A stretch of DNA of 64,000 bases from Tenacibaculum sp. SZ-18 (GCF_002813915.1 NZ_CP019335.1:1657777-1721776); one strand, 5' to 3'; positions 8,908 to 18,842 are shown, counted from the stretch's first letter. Made by a program: numbers and translations. Notes: a model not told the origin generated them from the sequence alone.

Positions 8908-10371
8908 TTAAATACCTCGAATATAATTAGTTAAGGTATCATTAAATTGAAATCCTTTTGTGAATCGTTCCTTACTTAAAATTTTAAATTCAGATAAAGC
9001 CCAAAGAATTAGTTCTTTAAGAAAATAAAGATCCTCTTTTGAATAATTAGGGTGATACTTATCTATTAGTTTTTGGAGAGGTGTTATAACATCTAGTTGT
9101 TCCTTAAAATACCCATCATTCATATCATCTAACAATTCAATGGAATCACTTGCATAAAACCATTGTGTAATCTCATCATACGGTGTTTCTTCGTCTTCTT
9201 TCGTGAGTTTCTTAATCTCTGGAAATAATTCTAAAAATATTGTCTTTACGGCATTAGTTACTAAATTTTGTGCTACAAAATCCGCTCCCTCTTGTTCACC
9301 TTCGTATACTAATTCAATTTTACCAGTAATTGCAGGAATTGATCCAAAGAAATCAAGTAAACGAACCGTAGTTTTATCATCTTCAGTCAAGAAACTTCTT
9401 CTCTCGGCAGTACTAATTAAATTCTCTAAAACAGAAATACTCATTCGAGCACTAACCCCACTTTTCACATCTACATATTCACTATCTCGAGCCTCAAAGC
9501 TAATTTGTTCAACCAACCTTTTCGCTAATTTTGGAACATAAACAGTTTCTTTTTGACTTTGTAAGGCATTCGCTTCTTGTTCGGTAATTTTTTCTGCAAT
9601 TTCAATAGACTTTGGATAATGTGTTAAAATTTGAGATCCAATTCTATCTTTTAAAGGAGTTACAATACTACCTCTATTCGTATAATCTTCCGGATTTGCT
9701 GTAAATATAAACTGAATATCTAGCGGTAAACGTAATTTAAATCCTCGAATTTGAATATCTCCTTCTTGTAAAATATTGAAAAGAGAAACCTGAATTCTTG
9801 CCTGTAAATCAGGAATTTCATTGATAACAAAAATACATCGATTCGCTCTAGGAATCATTCCAAAATGAATGACACGATCATCTGCATAATTCAATTTTAA
9901 ATTCATTGCCTTAATTGGATCCACATCACCAATTAAATCGGCAACAGTAACATCTGGCGTTGCTAACTTTTCGTAGAAACGTTCATCACGATGTAGCCAT
10001 GTTATTGGAGTATCGTCACCTTTTTCTTTGATTAATTCTTTTGAATAGCGAGATAGTGGTTGTAATGGATCATCATTTATTTCAGAACCTTCCACAATAG
10101 GAATATATTCGTCTAATAAAGTTACCATTAAACGTGCTAATCGCGTTTTTGCCTGACCTCTTAAACCTAATAAATTAATATTATGCTTTGATAAGATTGC
10201 TGTTTCTAATTCAGGAATAACAGAGTTTTCATAGCCCCAAACGCCTTCAAAAACAGTTTCTTGATTTTTAAGTTTTTGAATTAAGTTCTTTCTTAATTCG
10301 TCTTTAATTGAAATTGATTTGTATTCAGATTTTTTTAAATCTCCTAGTGTCTTTATATCGGTATAATTCAT
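8908..10371 (-). CDS. MoxR/magnesium-chelatase-like AAA+ ATPase
   Basis: The protein is a 487-aa AAA+ ATPase of the helix-2-insert clade. Walker A is GLRGQAKT (69-76). The Walker B position reads FVINEIP (N184, E185), with Asn in place of the first acidic residue, which I recall as normal in this subgroup. ATANPEDYTNRGS is the sensor-1 region and TPLKDRIGSQ the arginine-finger region. It lies three bases downstream of a VWA gene. AAA+/VWA pairs act as ATP-driven chelatase or chaperone modules, as in BchI/BchD or RavA/ViaA. The client here is unknown. Confidence 0.88.
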   Translation of the reverse strand: MNYTDIKTLGDLKKSEYKSISIKDELRKNLIQKLKNQETVFEGVWGYENSVIPELETAILSKHNINLLGLRGQAKTRLARLMVTLLDEYIPIVEGSEINDDPLQPLSRYSKELIKEKGDDTPITWLHRDERFYEKLATPDVTVADLIGDVDPIKAMNLKLNYADDRVIHFGMIPRANRCIFVINEIPDLQARIQVSLFNILQEGDIQIRGFKLRLPLDIQFIFTANPEDYTNRGSIVTPLKDRIGSQILTHYPKSIEIAEKITEQEANALQSQKETVYVPKLAKRLVEQISFEARDSEYVDVKSGVSARMSISVLENLISTAERRSFLTEDDKTTVRLLDFFGSIPAITGKIELVYEGEQEGADFVAQNLVTNAVKTIFLELFPEIKKLTKEDEETPYDEITQWFYASDSIELLDDMNDGYFKEQLDVITPLQKLIDKYHPNYSKEDLYFLKELILWALSEFKILSKERFTKGFQFNDTLTNYIRGI

Positions 10372-10374
10372 AAT

Positions 10375-11514
10375 CTATTTTCCTCTAATTCGTTTTTTTC
10401 TATTTTGCTCATAGTCTTCAAAAATCATTTCTCCTAACCCCTTTAAACCCGTGTAAAATGCCTTTCCTTGGTTCGCCTGTGTGAACTGTCTAATAAACTG
10501 CATTAAATATGGATCTTGTGCTATCATAAAAGTAGTTATAGGAATATGCAATTTTCTAGCTTGTGAGGCCATATTATAGCATTTTTCAACTATGTAGCTA
10601 TCCAAACCATTACTATTTTTATAATAAGTTCCATCCGCTAAACGCAAGCAACTTGGTTTACCATCAGTGATCATAAAAATTTGCTTATTCGTATTTCTTT
10701 TTCTCCTCAAAATATCCATAGCCAATTGCAAGCCAGCAACTGTATTAGTATGGTAAGGTCCAACTTTCAAATACGGAAGTTCTTTTACTGAAATAGGCCA
10801 AGCATCGTTTCCAAAAACAATGATATCAATTGTATCTTTTGGATATCTTGTTTTAATTAGCTCTATTAATGCCATTGCCACTTTCTTTGCTGGTGTTATT
10901 CTATCCTCACCATACAATATCATGCTATGACTAATATCAATCATCAAAACGGTACTCATTTGAGCTTTAAAATTGGTTTCTTCAACAACTAAATCATGTT
11001 CAGTTAATGAGAAATCTTGCAAGCCATTATTAATTTGAGCATTTTTAATACTTTCCGTCATGGAAATCCGATCTAAGGCATCACCAAAATGGAAATTTCT
11101 ATATTCACCAGTGTGCTCATCTCCTTGACCAATAACTTTAGTTTTGTGATTTCCTAGCCTACTTTTTTTAAGTTTTCCAAATATTTGATCTAACGCATTT
11201 TGACGAATAGCTTGTTCAGTTTTGGCTGTAATTTTAATATTACCATCTCCACTTCCGTTAGCATCAGCAGGATCTATTTCCTCTCGGATATATCCTTTCT
11301 TTTTTAAATCCTCTAAAAAATCATCTAATGTATATTCTGGAGTAGTTAATCCATATTCTCTATCGAGTTGTTTCAACCAATCAAAGGCTTCATCAAAATC
11401 ACCAGAAGTGTACGTTATGATCTCCTTAAAAATGTCAAATAACTTTTCAAATGGCGAAACATCTTCAGGAGTGTACTTTTCAAATCGTAGTCCTTTTTTG
11501 AATTCATTTATCAT
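10375..11514 (-). CDS. VWA domain protein, partner of the MoxR-like ATPase
   Basis: The C-terminal half holds a VWA domain with the full MIDAS signature DISHS (in MIDISHSM), a conserved Thr in HTNTVAG and the ITDGKPS motif. The N-terminal half is helical and charged and resembles the CoxE/BchD-like N-terminal part. There is no signal peptide, so it is cytoplasmic. It is the first gene of a two-gene operon with the AAA+ gene and presumably recruits substrates to it. It is divergent from the DUF1853 gene across an 82-base gap. Confidence 0.87.
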   Translation of the reverse strand: MINEFKKGLRFEKYTPEDVSPFEKLFDIFKEIITYTSGDFDEAFDWLKQLDREYGLTTPEYTLDDFLEDLKKKGYIREEIDPADANGSGDGNIKITAKTEQAIRQNALDQIFGKLKKSRLGNHKTKVIGQGDEHTGEYRNFHFGDALDRISMTESIKNAQINNGLQDFSLTEHDLVVEETNFKAQMSTVLMIDISHSMILYGEDRITPAKKVAMALIELIKTRYPKDTIDIIVFGNDAWPISVKELPYLKVGPYHTNTVAGLQLAMDILRRKRNTNKQIFMITDGKPSCLRLADGTYYKNSNGLDSYIVEKCYNMASQARKLHIPITTFMIAQDPYLMQFIRQFTQANQGKAFYTGLKGLGEMIFEDYEQNRKKRIRGK

Positions 11515-11596
11515 ACTATAAAAATACGGCTATTTCGAATTTTAAACTAATTCAAAAATTAAGAATATCTTTATTTTAGCAATATTTTAATACTTC

Positions 11597-12412
11597 ATGC
11601 ATTTTAACGAAAAGGAATTGTTACTTCAATATCAAGGATTTTGTCAATCAAAACCACTATGGACTAATAGTTTAAATAACAAACTACAACAGTTTGATTT
11701 TCAAAATATTTACAACAACTCACTTAAAGTAAATGTTAACACAAAATTACGTTTAGGAAAGTTGGTAGAGCAATTTGTTTTTAATGAATTTTCATTTGAC
11801 AATTCAATAGATATAATTCTTGAAAACATTCAAATTCAAGATCAAAAAATTACTGTTGGTGAATTAGATTGTATTTTACGTAAAGATAAAAAGCCTATTC
11901 ATTTAGAGATCGTTTACAAATTTTATCTGTATGATAAGTCAGTTGGTGAAACAGAAATTGAACATTGGATTGGACCAAACAGAAAAGATAGTTTTATTCA
12001 AAAATATCGCAAACTAATAGACAAACAACTACCGCTTTTATATCACCCAAAAACAGTTGATGTTTTAAAAAAGCATCAAATAAATTTAGAAGATGTACAA
12101 CAACAAGTTTATTTTAGAGCCCAACTATTTCCTCATGTATCGGAATTGAACAATAAATTCGATGTAATAAATAATGATTGTATTGAGGGTTTTTACATTT
12201 ATAAAAATGAATTAGATAAATTTAAAAATTATAAGTTTTACATACCAACCAAACATAATTGGTTAGTTAAACCTCATGCAAACGTGAATTGGTATAACTA
12301 TGAGAAATTTTCATCAAAAGTTTTCGAAATATTAGAGCAAAAAAATGCTCCATTATGCTGGATAAAAAAGCCTAACGGAGTCATTTCAAAGTTTTTTCTT
12401 GTGTGGTGGTAA
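11597..12412 (+). CDS. DUF1853 family protein
   Basis: I assign this to DUF1853 from the conserved RLGKLVEQF, VGELDCILR, HLEIVYKFYLY and WIGPNRKDSF...KLIDKQLPLL segments. The E-L-D...E-x-x-x-K pattern (GELD, LEIVYK) resembles a PD-(D/E)xK nuclease core, which suggests a nuclease-like fold, but activity is not established. The protein has 271 aa, is cytoplasmic and is monocistronic. Confidence 0.85.
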   Translation: MHFNEKELLLQYQGFCQSKPLWTNSLNNKLQQFDFQNIYNNSLKVNVNTKLRLGKLVEQFVFNEFSFDNSIDIILENIQIQDQKITVGELDCILRKDKKPIHLEIVYKFYLYDKSVGETEIEHWIGPNRKDSFIQKYRKLIDKQLPLLYHPKTVDVLKKHQINLEDVQQQVYFRAQLFPHVSELNNKFDVINNDCIEGFYIYKNELDKFKNYKFYIPTKHNWLVKPHANVNWYNYEKFSSKVFEILEQKNAPLCWIKKPNGVISKFFLVWW

Positions 12413-12416
12413 TTAA

Positions 12417-12530
12417 TTAGATTAAAGGAATATTTTTAAAATGATTTATCATTAAATACAATAATCCGCTTACTACTACTGATGTTAAAACAACATATTT
12501 GGTGTAGACTAACAATTTAGCATTTTTCAT
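12417..12530 (-). CDS. possible 37-aa single-pass membrane microprotein
   Basis: A 38-codon frame on the minus strand encodes a short basic N-terminus (MKNAKLLVYTKY), a hydrophobic helix (VVLTSVVVSGLLYLMI) and a short tail ending NIPLI. The composition fits a small membrane protein. No clear ribosome-binding site or promoter is visible, and the stop lies just beyond the end of the convergent DUF1853 gene. It could be a chance frame. Confidence 0.35.
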   Translation of the reverse strand: MKNAKLLVYTKYVVLTSVVVSGLLYLMINHFKNIPLI

Positions 12531-12625
12531 ACTTCATAAAACTTTTAGGGTTTACATAATTAAAACAATTGAGAACAAAAATTCCCTACCGTCTATCTGA
12601 ATTATGTAACGCAAAAAAATTAATT

Positions 12626-13546
12626 TTATGTTTTTTGAGATGGTCTAATTTTATTTTTCGTTACTCTTTTTCTGGAAGTAATAAAATATACTCCTGTTAG
12701 TAATATAATTGAAGCGATAATGGATTGATTTGTTAATTTTTCATCTAAAAAATACCAACCTAACAAAAGTGCAATTACTGGATTTACATAAGCTGAAGTG
12801 GACACCTTTTCAGGAGAAATTACCTTCAATAAATAATTAAAAGCTGTAAAAGCAACAATACTACCGAAAATAATTAAAAGAATCATTGAAACCTGTACTT
12901 TATAGCTAATCTCATTAAATACAGGGATATTCTCGTTAAAAATCTGACTAAATAAAATCTGTAATATACTTGCTATGGTCATTTGATATCCCGTACTCAC
13001 AAAGAAATTTTTTGGTAAATCGGCTTTCGATACAAAAACACTTCCATAACTCCAACTTAAAACGCAAGACAGAATCATAAATATCCCTATAACCATTCCG
13101 TCGGAAGTAACTATTTCTTTCTGACTGACTAATAAATACATTCCAAATATTCCTAAGCAAACCCCAATAATAGATTTTCTTTGCATTTTTTTTCCATCAA
13201 TTAAACGAAGTAAAAACAACACAAATAATGGTTGTGTTGAGGCTAATAATGCAGCAAAACCACTATCTACATATTTTAAGGCCCACACAAAAACTCCATT
13301 TCCGTAAACTAAAAATAAAAAGGCAGCAATAATTAAATTCAAAAACTGACGCTTAGTTACTTTCAAAGATTTTTTCAGAAGTAGTGCAATTATCAAAATT
13401 AGAATTCCAGCAAAACCAAAGCGAACAGCAGCTATTAATAGTGGTGGAATTTCTTCAACAGCAATTTTATTAAGTAAATATGTGGAACCCCAAATTACAT
13501 AAATAGAAAAAAATGAGGCTATAATAAGTAGTTTCGATTTATTCAT
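12626..13546 (-). CDS. EamA/DMT-family transporter
   Basis: The protein is 306 aa with ten predicted transmembrane helices in two EamA repeats. The N-terminal YVIWGSTYLLNKIAVEEIPP and the AAVRFGFAGILIL segment are typical of the RhaT/YdcZ-like drug/metabolite exporters. The substrate cannot be read from sequence. It is divergent from truC and stands alone. Confidence 0.92.
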   Translation of the reverse strand: MNKSKLLIIASFFSIYVIWGSTYLLNKIAVEEIPPLLIAAVRFGFAGILILIIALLLKKSLKVTKRQFLNLIIAAFLFLVYGNGVFVWALKYVDSGFAALLASTQPLFVLFLLRLIDGKKMQRKSIIGVCLGIFGMYLLVSQKEIVTSDGMVIGIFMILSCVLSWSYGSVFVSKADLPKNFFVSTGYQMTIASILQILFSQIFNENIPVFNEISYKVQVSMILLIIFGSIVAFTAFNYLLKVISPEKVSTSAYVNPVIALLLGWYFLDEKLTNQSIIASIILLTGVYFITSRKRVTKNKIRPSQKT

Positions 13547-13625
13547 TATACGAAGTTAGTTGAAAAACTTAGTTGAATAAAGTTTTTTCTTATTTATAAC
13601 ATATCTCTACTTTTGAGGTCTTAAT

Positions 13626-14324
13626 ATGGTACTGATGAATATTGATCTAATTTACGAAGATGAGTTTTGTATTTGTGTAACTAAACCTAATGATGTAGTT
13701 GTACATCATGCCTATCATTCTCGAAATGTAATTCATGAAAAATCACTTTTACAATTATTAGACGAAAACTTTAAGAAGAAATTTTATCCTGTTCATCGTT
13801 TGGATAGAAGAACCTCAGGAATTATTCTTTTGACAAAAGAAACAAAATATGTTTCAGAGTTTCAAAAGCTATTTACGGAAAATGAAATTCAGAAAACTTA
13901 TTACGGAGTTGTTCGGGGTCATGCACCTGAATCTCGTATTATTGATTCTCCTGTCAAAGGAAAGGATAGCAATGTTTATAAAGATGCAGAAACACTTATT
14001 GAATGCGTGGAAACTACAACTCAAAATATTCCTGTTAAGCCATATGATACTTCTCGGTATAGTTTGGTTCGATTATCACCAAAAACTGGTCGATTACATC
14101 AACTTCGAATTCATATGAATAAAATTAGTCACCCTTTAATTGGTGATGGTAAATACGGAGACAAAAATCATAATGCCATGTATGAAGCAGAATTTGGTTG
14201 GACGAATTTATTTTTACATGCTAAATCGCTTGAATTTGTGCATCCGTTTAAGAAAGAGCAACTACATTTAGTTTCTAATTTTCCTGATAACTGGAAGGCT
14301 TTATTTAAGCAGTTTAATTGGTAA
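13626..14324 (+). CDS. truC: tRNA pseudouridine(65) synthase TruC
   Basis: This RluA-superfamily pseudouridine synthase has the catalytic motif HRLDRRTSG with its Asp, then PKTGRLHQLRIHM and HPLIGDGKYGD. The short length (232 aa), the lack of an S4 domain, and the C-terminal W-T-(N/D)-LFLHAKSLEFVHPF segment match TruC, which modifies U65 of certain tRNAs. The start could be the ATG at 13626 or the one at 13635. A TAnnTTTG-like box (TACTTTTG, 13608-13615) is just upstream, but I see no TTG at the right distance. Confidence 0.9.
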   Translation: MVLMNIDLIYEDEFCICVTKPNDVVVHHAYHSRNVIHEKSLLQLLDENFKKKFYPVHRLDRRTSGIILLTKETKYVSEFQKLFTENEIQKTYYGVVRGHAPESRIIDSPVKGKDSNVYKDAETLIECVETTTQNIPVKPYDTSRYSLVRLSPKTGRLHQLRIHMNKISHPLIGDGKYGDKNHNAMYEAEFGWTNLFLHAKSLEFVHPFKKEQLHLVSNFPDNWKALFKQFNW

Positions 14325-14429
14325 ATATAATTTAGCTAAGAACTTCATTTCCAAGAAAAAAATGGAATATATTAGCTAGATAAGATTACTTTACTTGGAT
14401 CGTAATGAGAACTTATAAATTGATTTCTT

Positions 14430-15659
14430 CTATTCAAAAAACCTATAATACCCACACTTTAAATAAGCGCCTTCAGGAAAACCAATTGGGTGATCAGAAT
14501 CGTGATAGGTTTTCAATTCAGTTTTGAAACGACGTTTACCATTTTCCAAAACATTTTCATTGATATCGAAAAAATCATCTGCAACAACTCGTGATGAGCA
14601 AGAGGCTAATACTAATAAGCCTTTTCTAGAAGTTAGCTTCGCTCCTAACCTAGCTAATTGAGCATATTTCTTTTTAGCCAGCTCAATTTCTGCAGCTTGT
14701 TTTGCAAAACTTGGAGGATCAATTACAACGACATCAAATGTTACTTTATTTTGAATCAATTTGCGAAGTTCCTCAAAAGCATCTCCTGCAATTGTTTTAT
14801 GAACACCAGAATACTCATTTAGCTTTCCGTTTTCAACTGCAATTTCAAGTGCTTGTTTACTAATATCCAAGCTTGTTACCTCTTTAGCTTCATTATATAA
14901 TGCATGAACAGAAAATCCACCTGCATAAGAGAAAACATCTAAAACAGTTTTATTTTTACTGAACTCTCCTACCCGTTTTCTATTCGCTCTATGATCTAAG
15001 AAATATCCTGTTTTATGTCCTTTAATCACATTTGCTGAAAACTTCACATTATGCTCTACGAACTCTACTACTTCATTTTCCAAAACTCCATAAACTACAT
15101 CTCCATCTTTTAAATTATGATTTGTAGATTTTTGAACATTTCTACTTAAACGAATTACAATGGTTTCCGCTTTAGAAACTTCTTGTAGGCTCTTTAAAAT
15201 GGTTTCTAAAAAAGGTAACCAAATTTCAGAATATAGCTTTACTACTAAAACTGCATCGTAAACATCTGCTATGTAAGAAGGAAAACCATCATTTTCTCCG
15301 AATATTAAGCGATAACTATTAGTATTTGTTTGTAGAAGTTTCGTTCTTTTCTGATAGGCTTTTTCTATTTTTTTATGAAAAAACATTTCATTTACAACCG
15401 CTTTTTCGGAAGACGTATGAATCATTTTTATACGAATAGGTGAATCTGAATCGTATAAACCTATACCAACTACTTTGTTATTCTTTCTACCAAAAATAAT
15501 AGCTAAATCTCCTGTTTTAGGATCTTTACTAATTTTCTCTATGCTATTGGAAAAAACCCATGGATGATTCTTCATCACATGCTGTTCTCCTTTGGTAGTA
15601 AGCTTTACAGCGAGATTCTTTGGTTGGTAATTTGAAACAATTCGTTCACTAAAATCCAT
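14430..15659 (-). CDS. class I rRNA large-subunit methyltransferase, RlmI-like
   Basis: An N-terminal PUA domain (KNHPWVFSNSIEKI) is followed by an intermediate domain and a SAM-binding Rossmann fold (VLDVFSYAGGFSVHAL, then VVIDPPSFAK). The motif VLASCSS carries the likely catalytic cysteine of 5-methylcytosine enzymes. E. coli RlmI methylates C1962 of 23S rRNA. I prefer the ATG at 15659 (MDFSERIVSNY) over one 14 codons upstream, because the family begins close to the PUA domain. Confidence 0.9.
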   Translation of the reverse strand: MDFSERIVSNYQPKNLAVKLTTKGEQHVMKNHPWVFSNSIEKISKDPKTGDLAIIFGRKNNKVVGIGLYDSDSPIRIKMIHTSSEKAVVNEMFFHKKIEKAYQKRTKLLQTNTNSYRLIFGENDGFPSYIADVYDAVLVVKLYSEIWLPFLETILKSLQEVSKAETIVIRLSRNVQKSTNHNLKDGDVVYGVLENEVVEFVEHNVKFSANVIKGHKTGYFLDHRANRKRVGEFSKNKTVLDVFSYAGGFSVHALYNEAKEVTSLDISKQALEIAVENGKLNEYSGVHKTIAGDAFEELRKLIQNKVTFDVVVIDPPSFAKQAAEIELAKKKYAQLARLGAKLTSRKGLLVLASCSSRVVADDFFDINENVLENGKRRFKTELKTYHDSDHPIGFPEGAYLKCGYYRFFE

Positions 15660-15802
15660 ACAGCATTTGCTAAAAAATGATGTACAAAAATAGGTATTCA
15701 TTAAGAACTATGCGCAAAACTTTTTCATTTTAAACTTAAGAAACTCCAACGATATGAGTATTTTTAGAATCTTAATAAGAATCTAACCCTTTCATATTAA
15801 AA

Positions 15803-17020
15803 ATGACAAAACTAAAAGACCCAATTACCTTACCCAACGGAACGGTATTAGCGAATAGAATTGCTAAATCAGCAATGAGTGAGAACTTATCTAATAAAAC
15901 ACATGAACCAACATCCATTTTGATCAATGCATACAAAGAATGGGCAAAAGGAGGTTCAGGATTATTGATTACAGGAAATGTAATGATAGATAGTAAAGCT
16001 CTTGGTGAACCTATGAATGTTGTAATTGAAGATGATCGTCACGCTCAACAATTAAAGGAATGGGCGGCAACTGTAAAAGGAACAGACACTCATCTTTGGG
16101 TACAAATTAATCATCCTGGGAGACAAGCTATGGACCAGATTAATAATGTTTTGAAAGCTCCTTCTGCGATTCCTTTAAAATCGAAAAGTAGAAAAAAAGC
16201 TACAACTAAAATTCCGAAAGCCTTGACTCACGATGAAATTTTGGATATTATTAAACGTTTCGGAACTACTGCGAGAATTTTAAAAGAAGCTGGTTTTACA
16301 GGAGTTCAAATTCATGGAGCTCACGGATATTTAGTAAGTCAATTTTTATCACCTTATGCTAATGTTAGAGAAGATGAATGGGGAGGAACTTTTGAAAAGA
16401 GAGCGAAGTTTGTTTTAGAAGTTTATAAGGAAATTCGTTCTCAAGTTGGACCAGATTTCCCTGTTGGTATTAAGTTAAACTCGGCAGACTTTCAAAAAGG
16501 AGGATTCAGTGAAGAAGATTCAATGAAGGTTATTGATTTACTTTCTAAAGCTGGAATTGATTTAATTGAAATTTCTGGAGGAACATACGAAGCTCCGGCA
16601 ATGATGATGGGTAACCGTAAACAAAGTACAAAGGAACGAGAAGCTTATTTTATTGATTATATCGAAAAAGCAAGAAAAATAACCAAAACTCCTTTAATGT
16701 TAACTGGTGGATTTAGAACTGTTTCTGTAATGCAAAATGCCATTGCCTCTGAGAAATTAGATGTTGTTGGTCTTGCACGTCCATATTGTTTATTCCCAAA
16801 TATTGGAAATGACATTTTAAATGAATCTCAATCGACATTTCCAGTTAATATTAATAAAACTGGAGTAAAAGGAATTGATGGTATGATGAATATTATTTGG
16901 TATGAGGCACAAATAAAGCGCCTAGGTTTAGGGAAATTACCTAAATTAAAACTAAGCGCTTGGTCAGTATTTTTTAATTACCTCTTTTTAATATTCAAGT
17001 TTAAGTTGATGAAGAAGTAA
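15803..17020 (+). CDS. NADH:flavin oxidoreductase of the Old Yellow Enzyme family
   Basis: The protein is a 405-aa FMN-dependent TIM-barrel protein. NRIAKSAMSE near the start, QINHPGRQ, GVQIHGAHGYLVSQFLSP...REDEWGG and the C-terminal GGFRT / VGLARPY segment bind FMN and substrate in OYE-like reductases. The C-terminal tail (about 375-405) is hydrophobic and basic and might lie against the membrane. The physiological substrate, probably an enone or another activated alkene, is not deducible. It is convergent with the his operon. Confidence 0.92.
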   Translation: MTKLKDPITLPNGTVLANRIAKSAMSENLSNKTHEPTSILINAYKEWAKGGSGLLITGNVMIDSKALGEPMNVVIEDDRHAQQLKEWAATVKGTDTHLWVQINHPGRQAMDQINNVLKAPSAIPLKSKSRKKATTKIPKALTHDEILDIIKRFGTTARILKEAGFTGVQIHGAHGYLVSQFLSPYANVREDEWGGTFEKRAKFVLEVYKEIRSQVGPDFPVGIKLNSADFQKGGFSEEDSMKVIDLLSKAGIDLIEISGGTYEAPAMMMGNRKQSTKEREAYFIDYIEKARKITKTPLMLTGGFRTVSVMQNAIASEKLDVVGLARPYCLFPNIGNDILNESQSTFPVNINKTGVKGIDGMMNIIWYEAQIKRLGLGKLPKLKLSAWSVFFNYLFLIFKFKLMKK

Positions 17021-17033
17021 TTGATATATAATT

Positions 17034-17621
17034 TTAGTGTCTACTTTTTAAAACAGCTTCAATATCTTTCAACGTAAATCCTTTTGCTTTTAACAAAATT
17101 AAGTAGTGATATAATAAATCTGCTGCTTCATTGGTGAATAAGTCATCGTTATTGTCTTTAGCTTCTATTACAACTTCTACGGCTTCTTCACCAACTTTTT
17201 GTGCTACTTTATTAATTCCTCTTTTAAATAATTTGTTGGTATATGAAGATTCTACGTTATTATCGATTCTATCGTGAATAATGTTCTCTAATTCATACAC
17301 AAAACCTTTTGGTGTTTCTTCTGCGAAACATGAAACATCTCCTTTGTGACATGTTGGTCCTTTAGGATCCGCTTTGATTAAAATGGTGTCATTATCACAA
17401 TCCACTTTAATGTCTTTTACATATAAGAAATTTCCACTCGATTCACCTTTTGTCCATAATCTATTTTTACTTCTACTAAAAAACGTTACTACTTGTTCTT
17501 TTTGTGTTTTTTCAAACGCTTCTTCGTTCATATAACCTAACATTAATACTTGTAATGTTTTGCTATTCTGAATAATAACTGGCACTAAACCGTCGTTACT
17601 TTTTTTAAAATCTACTTTCAT
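17034..17621 (-). CDS. hisIE: bifunctional phosphoribosyl-AMP cyclohydrolase / phosphoribosyl-ATP pyrophosphatase
   Basis: This is the fused HisI-HisE enzyme (195 aa) catalysing steps 2 and 3 of histidine synthesis. The cyclohydrolase half has WTKGESSGN and the metal-binding DCDNDTIL...GPTCHKGD..CF. The pyrophosphatase half has KVGEEAVEVVIEAK and NEAADLLYHYLILL. It is the last gene of the operon and its ATG overlaps the end of the receiver-like gene by four bases. Confidence 0.96.
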   Translation of the reverse strand: MKVDFKKSNDGLVPVIIQNSKTLQVLMLGYMNEEAFEKTQKEQVVTFFSRSKNRLWTKGESSGNFLYVKDIKVDCDNDTILIKADPKGPTCHKGDVSCFAEETPKGFVYELENIIHDRIDNNVESSYTNKLFKRGINKVAQKVGEEAVEVVIEAKDNNDDLFTNEAADLLYHYLILLKAKGFTLKDIEAVLKSRH

Positions 17622-17956
17622 GACTTATTTAAAAAATCAATATAATTCGTTAATAATCCTTTTATTTGTTCGGCAGCTACTGGATTTGCAGAGTGTACTT
17701 TGAATTGTAAACTTCTTAAATCTAAATCTGATTCATACACTAACCATTTTGCAGCAGCATAACCATCAAGAGCAACTTCTCCATTTTTATCTAATCCTAA
17801 ATCATTATCAAAACTGATAAAATCTGGCAAACCATTTTTTTGAACATATGAAACAAATGCTTCATACGTTCTTACAATATCAAATTCTTTTTCTTGCGAT
17901 GCGTCATAAACCATATCTATAGTTCTTAAGTCATCTAAAAACAATTTCTTTTTCAT
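17618..17956 (-). CDS. cyclic-phosphate-processing receiver (cREC)-like protein
   Basis: This is a 112-aa single domain resembling a receiver. The N-terminal LFLDDLRT, central ISFDNDLGLDKNG, then AAKWLVYESDL and C-terminal FKVHSANPVAAEQIKGLL match the pattern I know for the 'cyclic-phosphate processing receiver' family, described by comparative genomics near RNA-repair genes. The acidic pocket (DD, D-x-D) is retained. It is translationally coupled (ATGA) to hisIE and transcribed within the his operon, although no step of histidine synthesis needs it. Confidence 0.75.
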   Translation of the reverse strand: MKKKLFLDDLRTIDMVYDASQEKEFDIVRTYEAFVSYVQKNGLPDFISFDNDLGLDKNGEVALDGYAAAKWLVYESDLDLRSLQFKVHSANPVAAEQIKGLLTNYIDFLNKS

Positions 17957-17971
17957 TTTTGTTTATTATTT

Positions 17972-18075
17972 GTCAATACGATCCTGAGGCTTCAGGAGAA
18001 ATAATCTGTTAATTGATAGTTAGATTACTTCAAATGTTAATTTCGACTTCGCTCAATCACCATTTTCGTAATGAC
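17972..18075. repeat. inverted-repeat (MITE/REP-like) element, copy 1
   Basis: The 104-bp element ends in GTCAATACGA (17972-17981) and TCGTAATGAC (18066-18075), which are imperfect inverted repeats. On the minus strand an internal GAAGTAATCT near one end is answered by AGATTATTTC towards the other, so the whole unit can fold as a long stem. It fills the gap between hisF and the receiver-like gene. Confidence 0.7.
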
Positions 18076-18085
18076 GTTGGATTAT

Positions 18086-18841
18086 TTAAATCCTAACAGG
18101 AATATTTTGTTCTTTTAAAGCTTGTTTTAATTCTTGAATTGGAATTTCGCCAAAGTGGAAAACACTTGCTGCTAAAGCAGCATCAGATTTTCCTTCTATA
18201 AATGTATCAATGAAATGTTGCACAGATCCAGCTCCCCCAGAAGCAATAATTGGAATATTCAATTCATCTGACAACCTTGCCAAGGCTTTATTTGCAAATC
18301 CCGCTTTGGTTCCATCATTATCCATTGATGTAAATAAGATCTCTCCTGCTCCTCTTTGTTGAACTTCATTAGCCCAATCAAATAAATTCAATTCTGTCGG
18401 AATTGTTCCACCAGCCAAATGAACTTTCCATTCTCCGTCAACTTGTTTAGCATCAATAGCTACAACTACACATTGACTTCCAAATTTTTGAGATAATTCG
18501 TTAATTAACTCTGGTCTTTTAACAGCTGATGAATTAATCGAAACTTTATCCGCTCCACATTTCAATAAAGCATCTACATGTTCGATAGAAGAAATTCCCC
18601 CTCCAACAGTGAATGGAATATTTACTTGAGCAGCAACCTTTTCTACCATATCTAAAGTAGTTCCTCTATTTTCAAGAGTAGCTGCTATATCTAAAAACAC
18701 CAGTTCGTCCGCTCCAAGCTCAGCATATTGTTTCGCAAGAACAACAGGATCACCAGCATCTATTAAGTTTACAAAATTGACTCCTTTTACTGTTCTTCCA
18801 TTTTTAATATCCAAACAAGGAACTATTCGTTTTGTTAACAT
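18086..18841 (-). CDS. hisF: imidazole glycerol phosphate synthase, cyclase subunit
   Basis: HisF (251 aa) forms the cyclase half of IGP synthase with HisH, converting PRFAR and ammonia to IGP and [17 protein letters not shown] contains the catalytic N-terminal Asp, and [11 protein letters not shown] holds the second Asp. The TIM-barrel phosphate sites are in TVGGGI and IASGGAG. It lies one base after the DinB-like gene. Confidence 0.97.
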   Translation of the reverse strand: MLTKRIVPCLDIKNGRTVKGVNFVNLIDAGDPVVLAKQYAELGADELVFLDIAATLENRGTTLDMVEKVAAQVNIPFTVGGGISSIEHVDALLKCGADKVSINSSAVKRPELINELSQKFGSQCVVVAIDAKQVDGEWKVHLAGGTIPTELNLFDWANEVQQRGAGEILFTSMDNDGTKAGFANKALARLSDELNIPIIASGGAGSVQHFIDTFIEGKSDAALAASVFHFGEIPIQELKQALKEQNIPVRI

Positions 18842-18842
18842 T

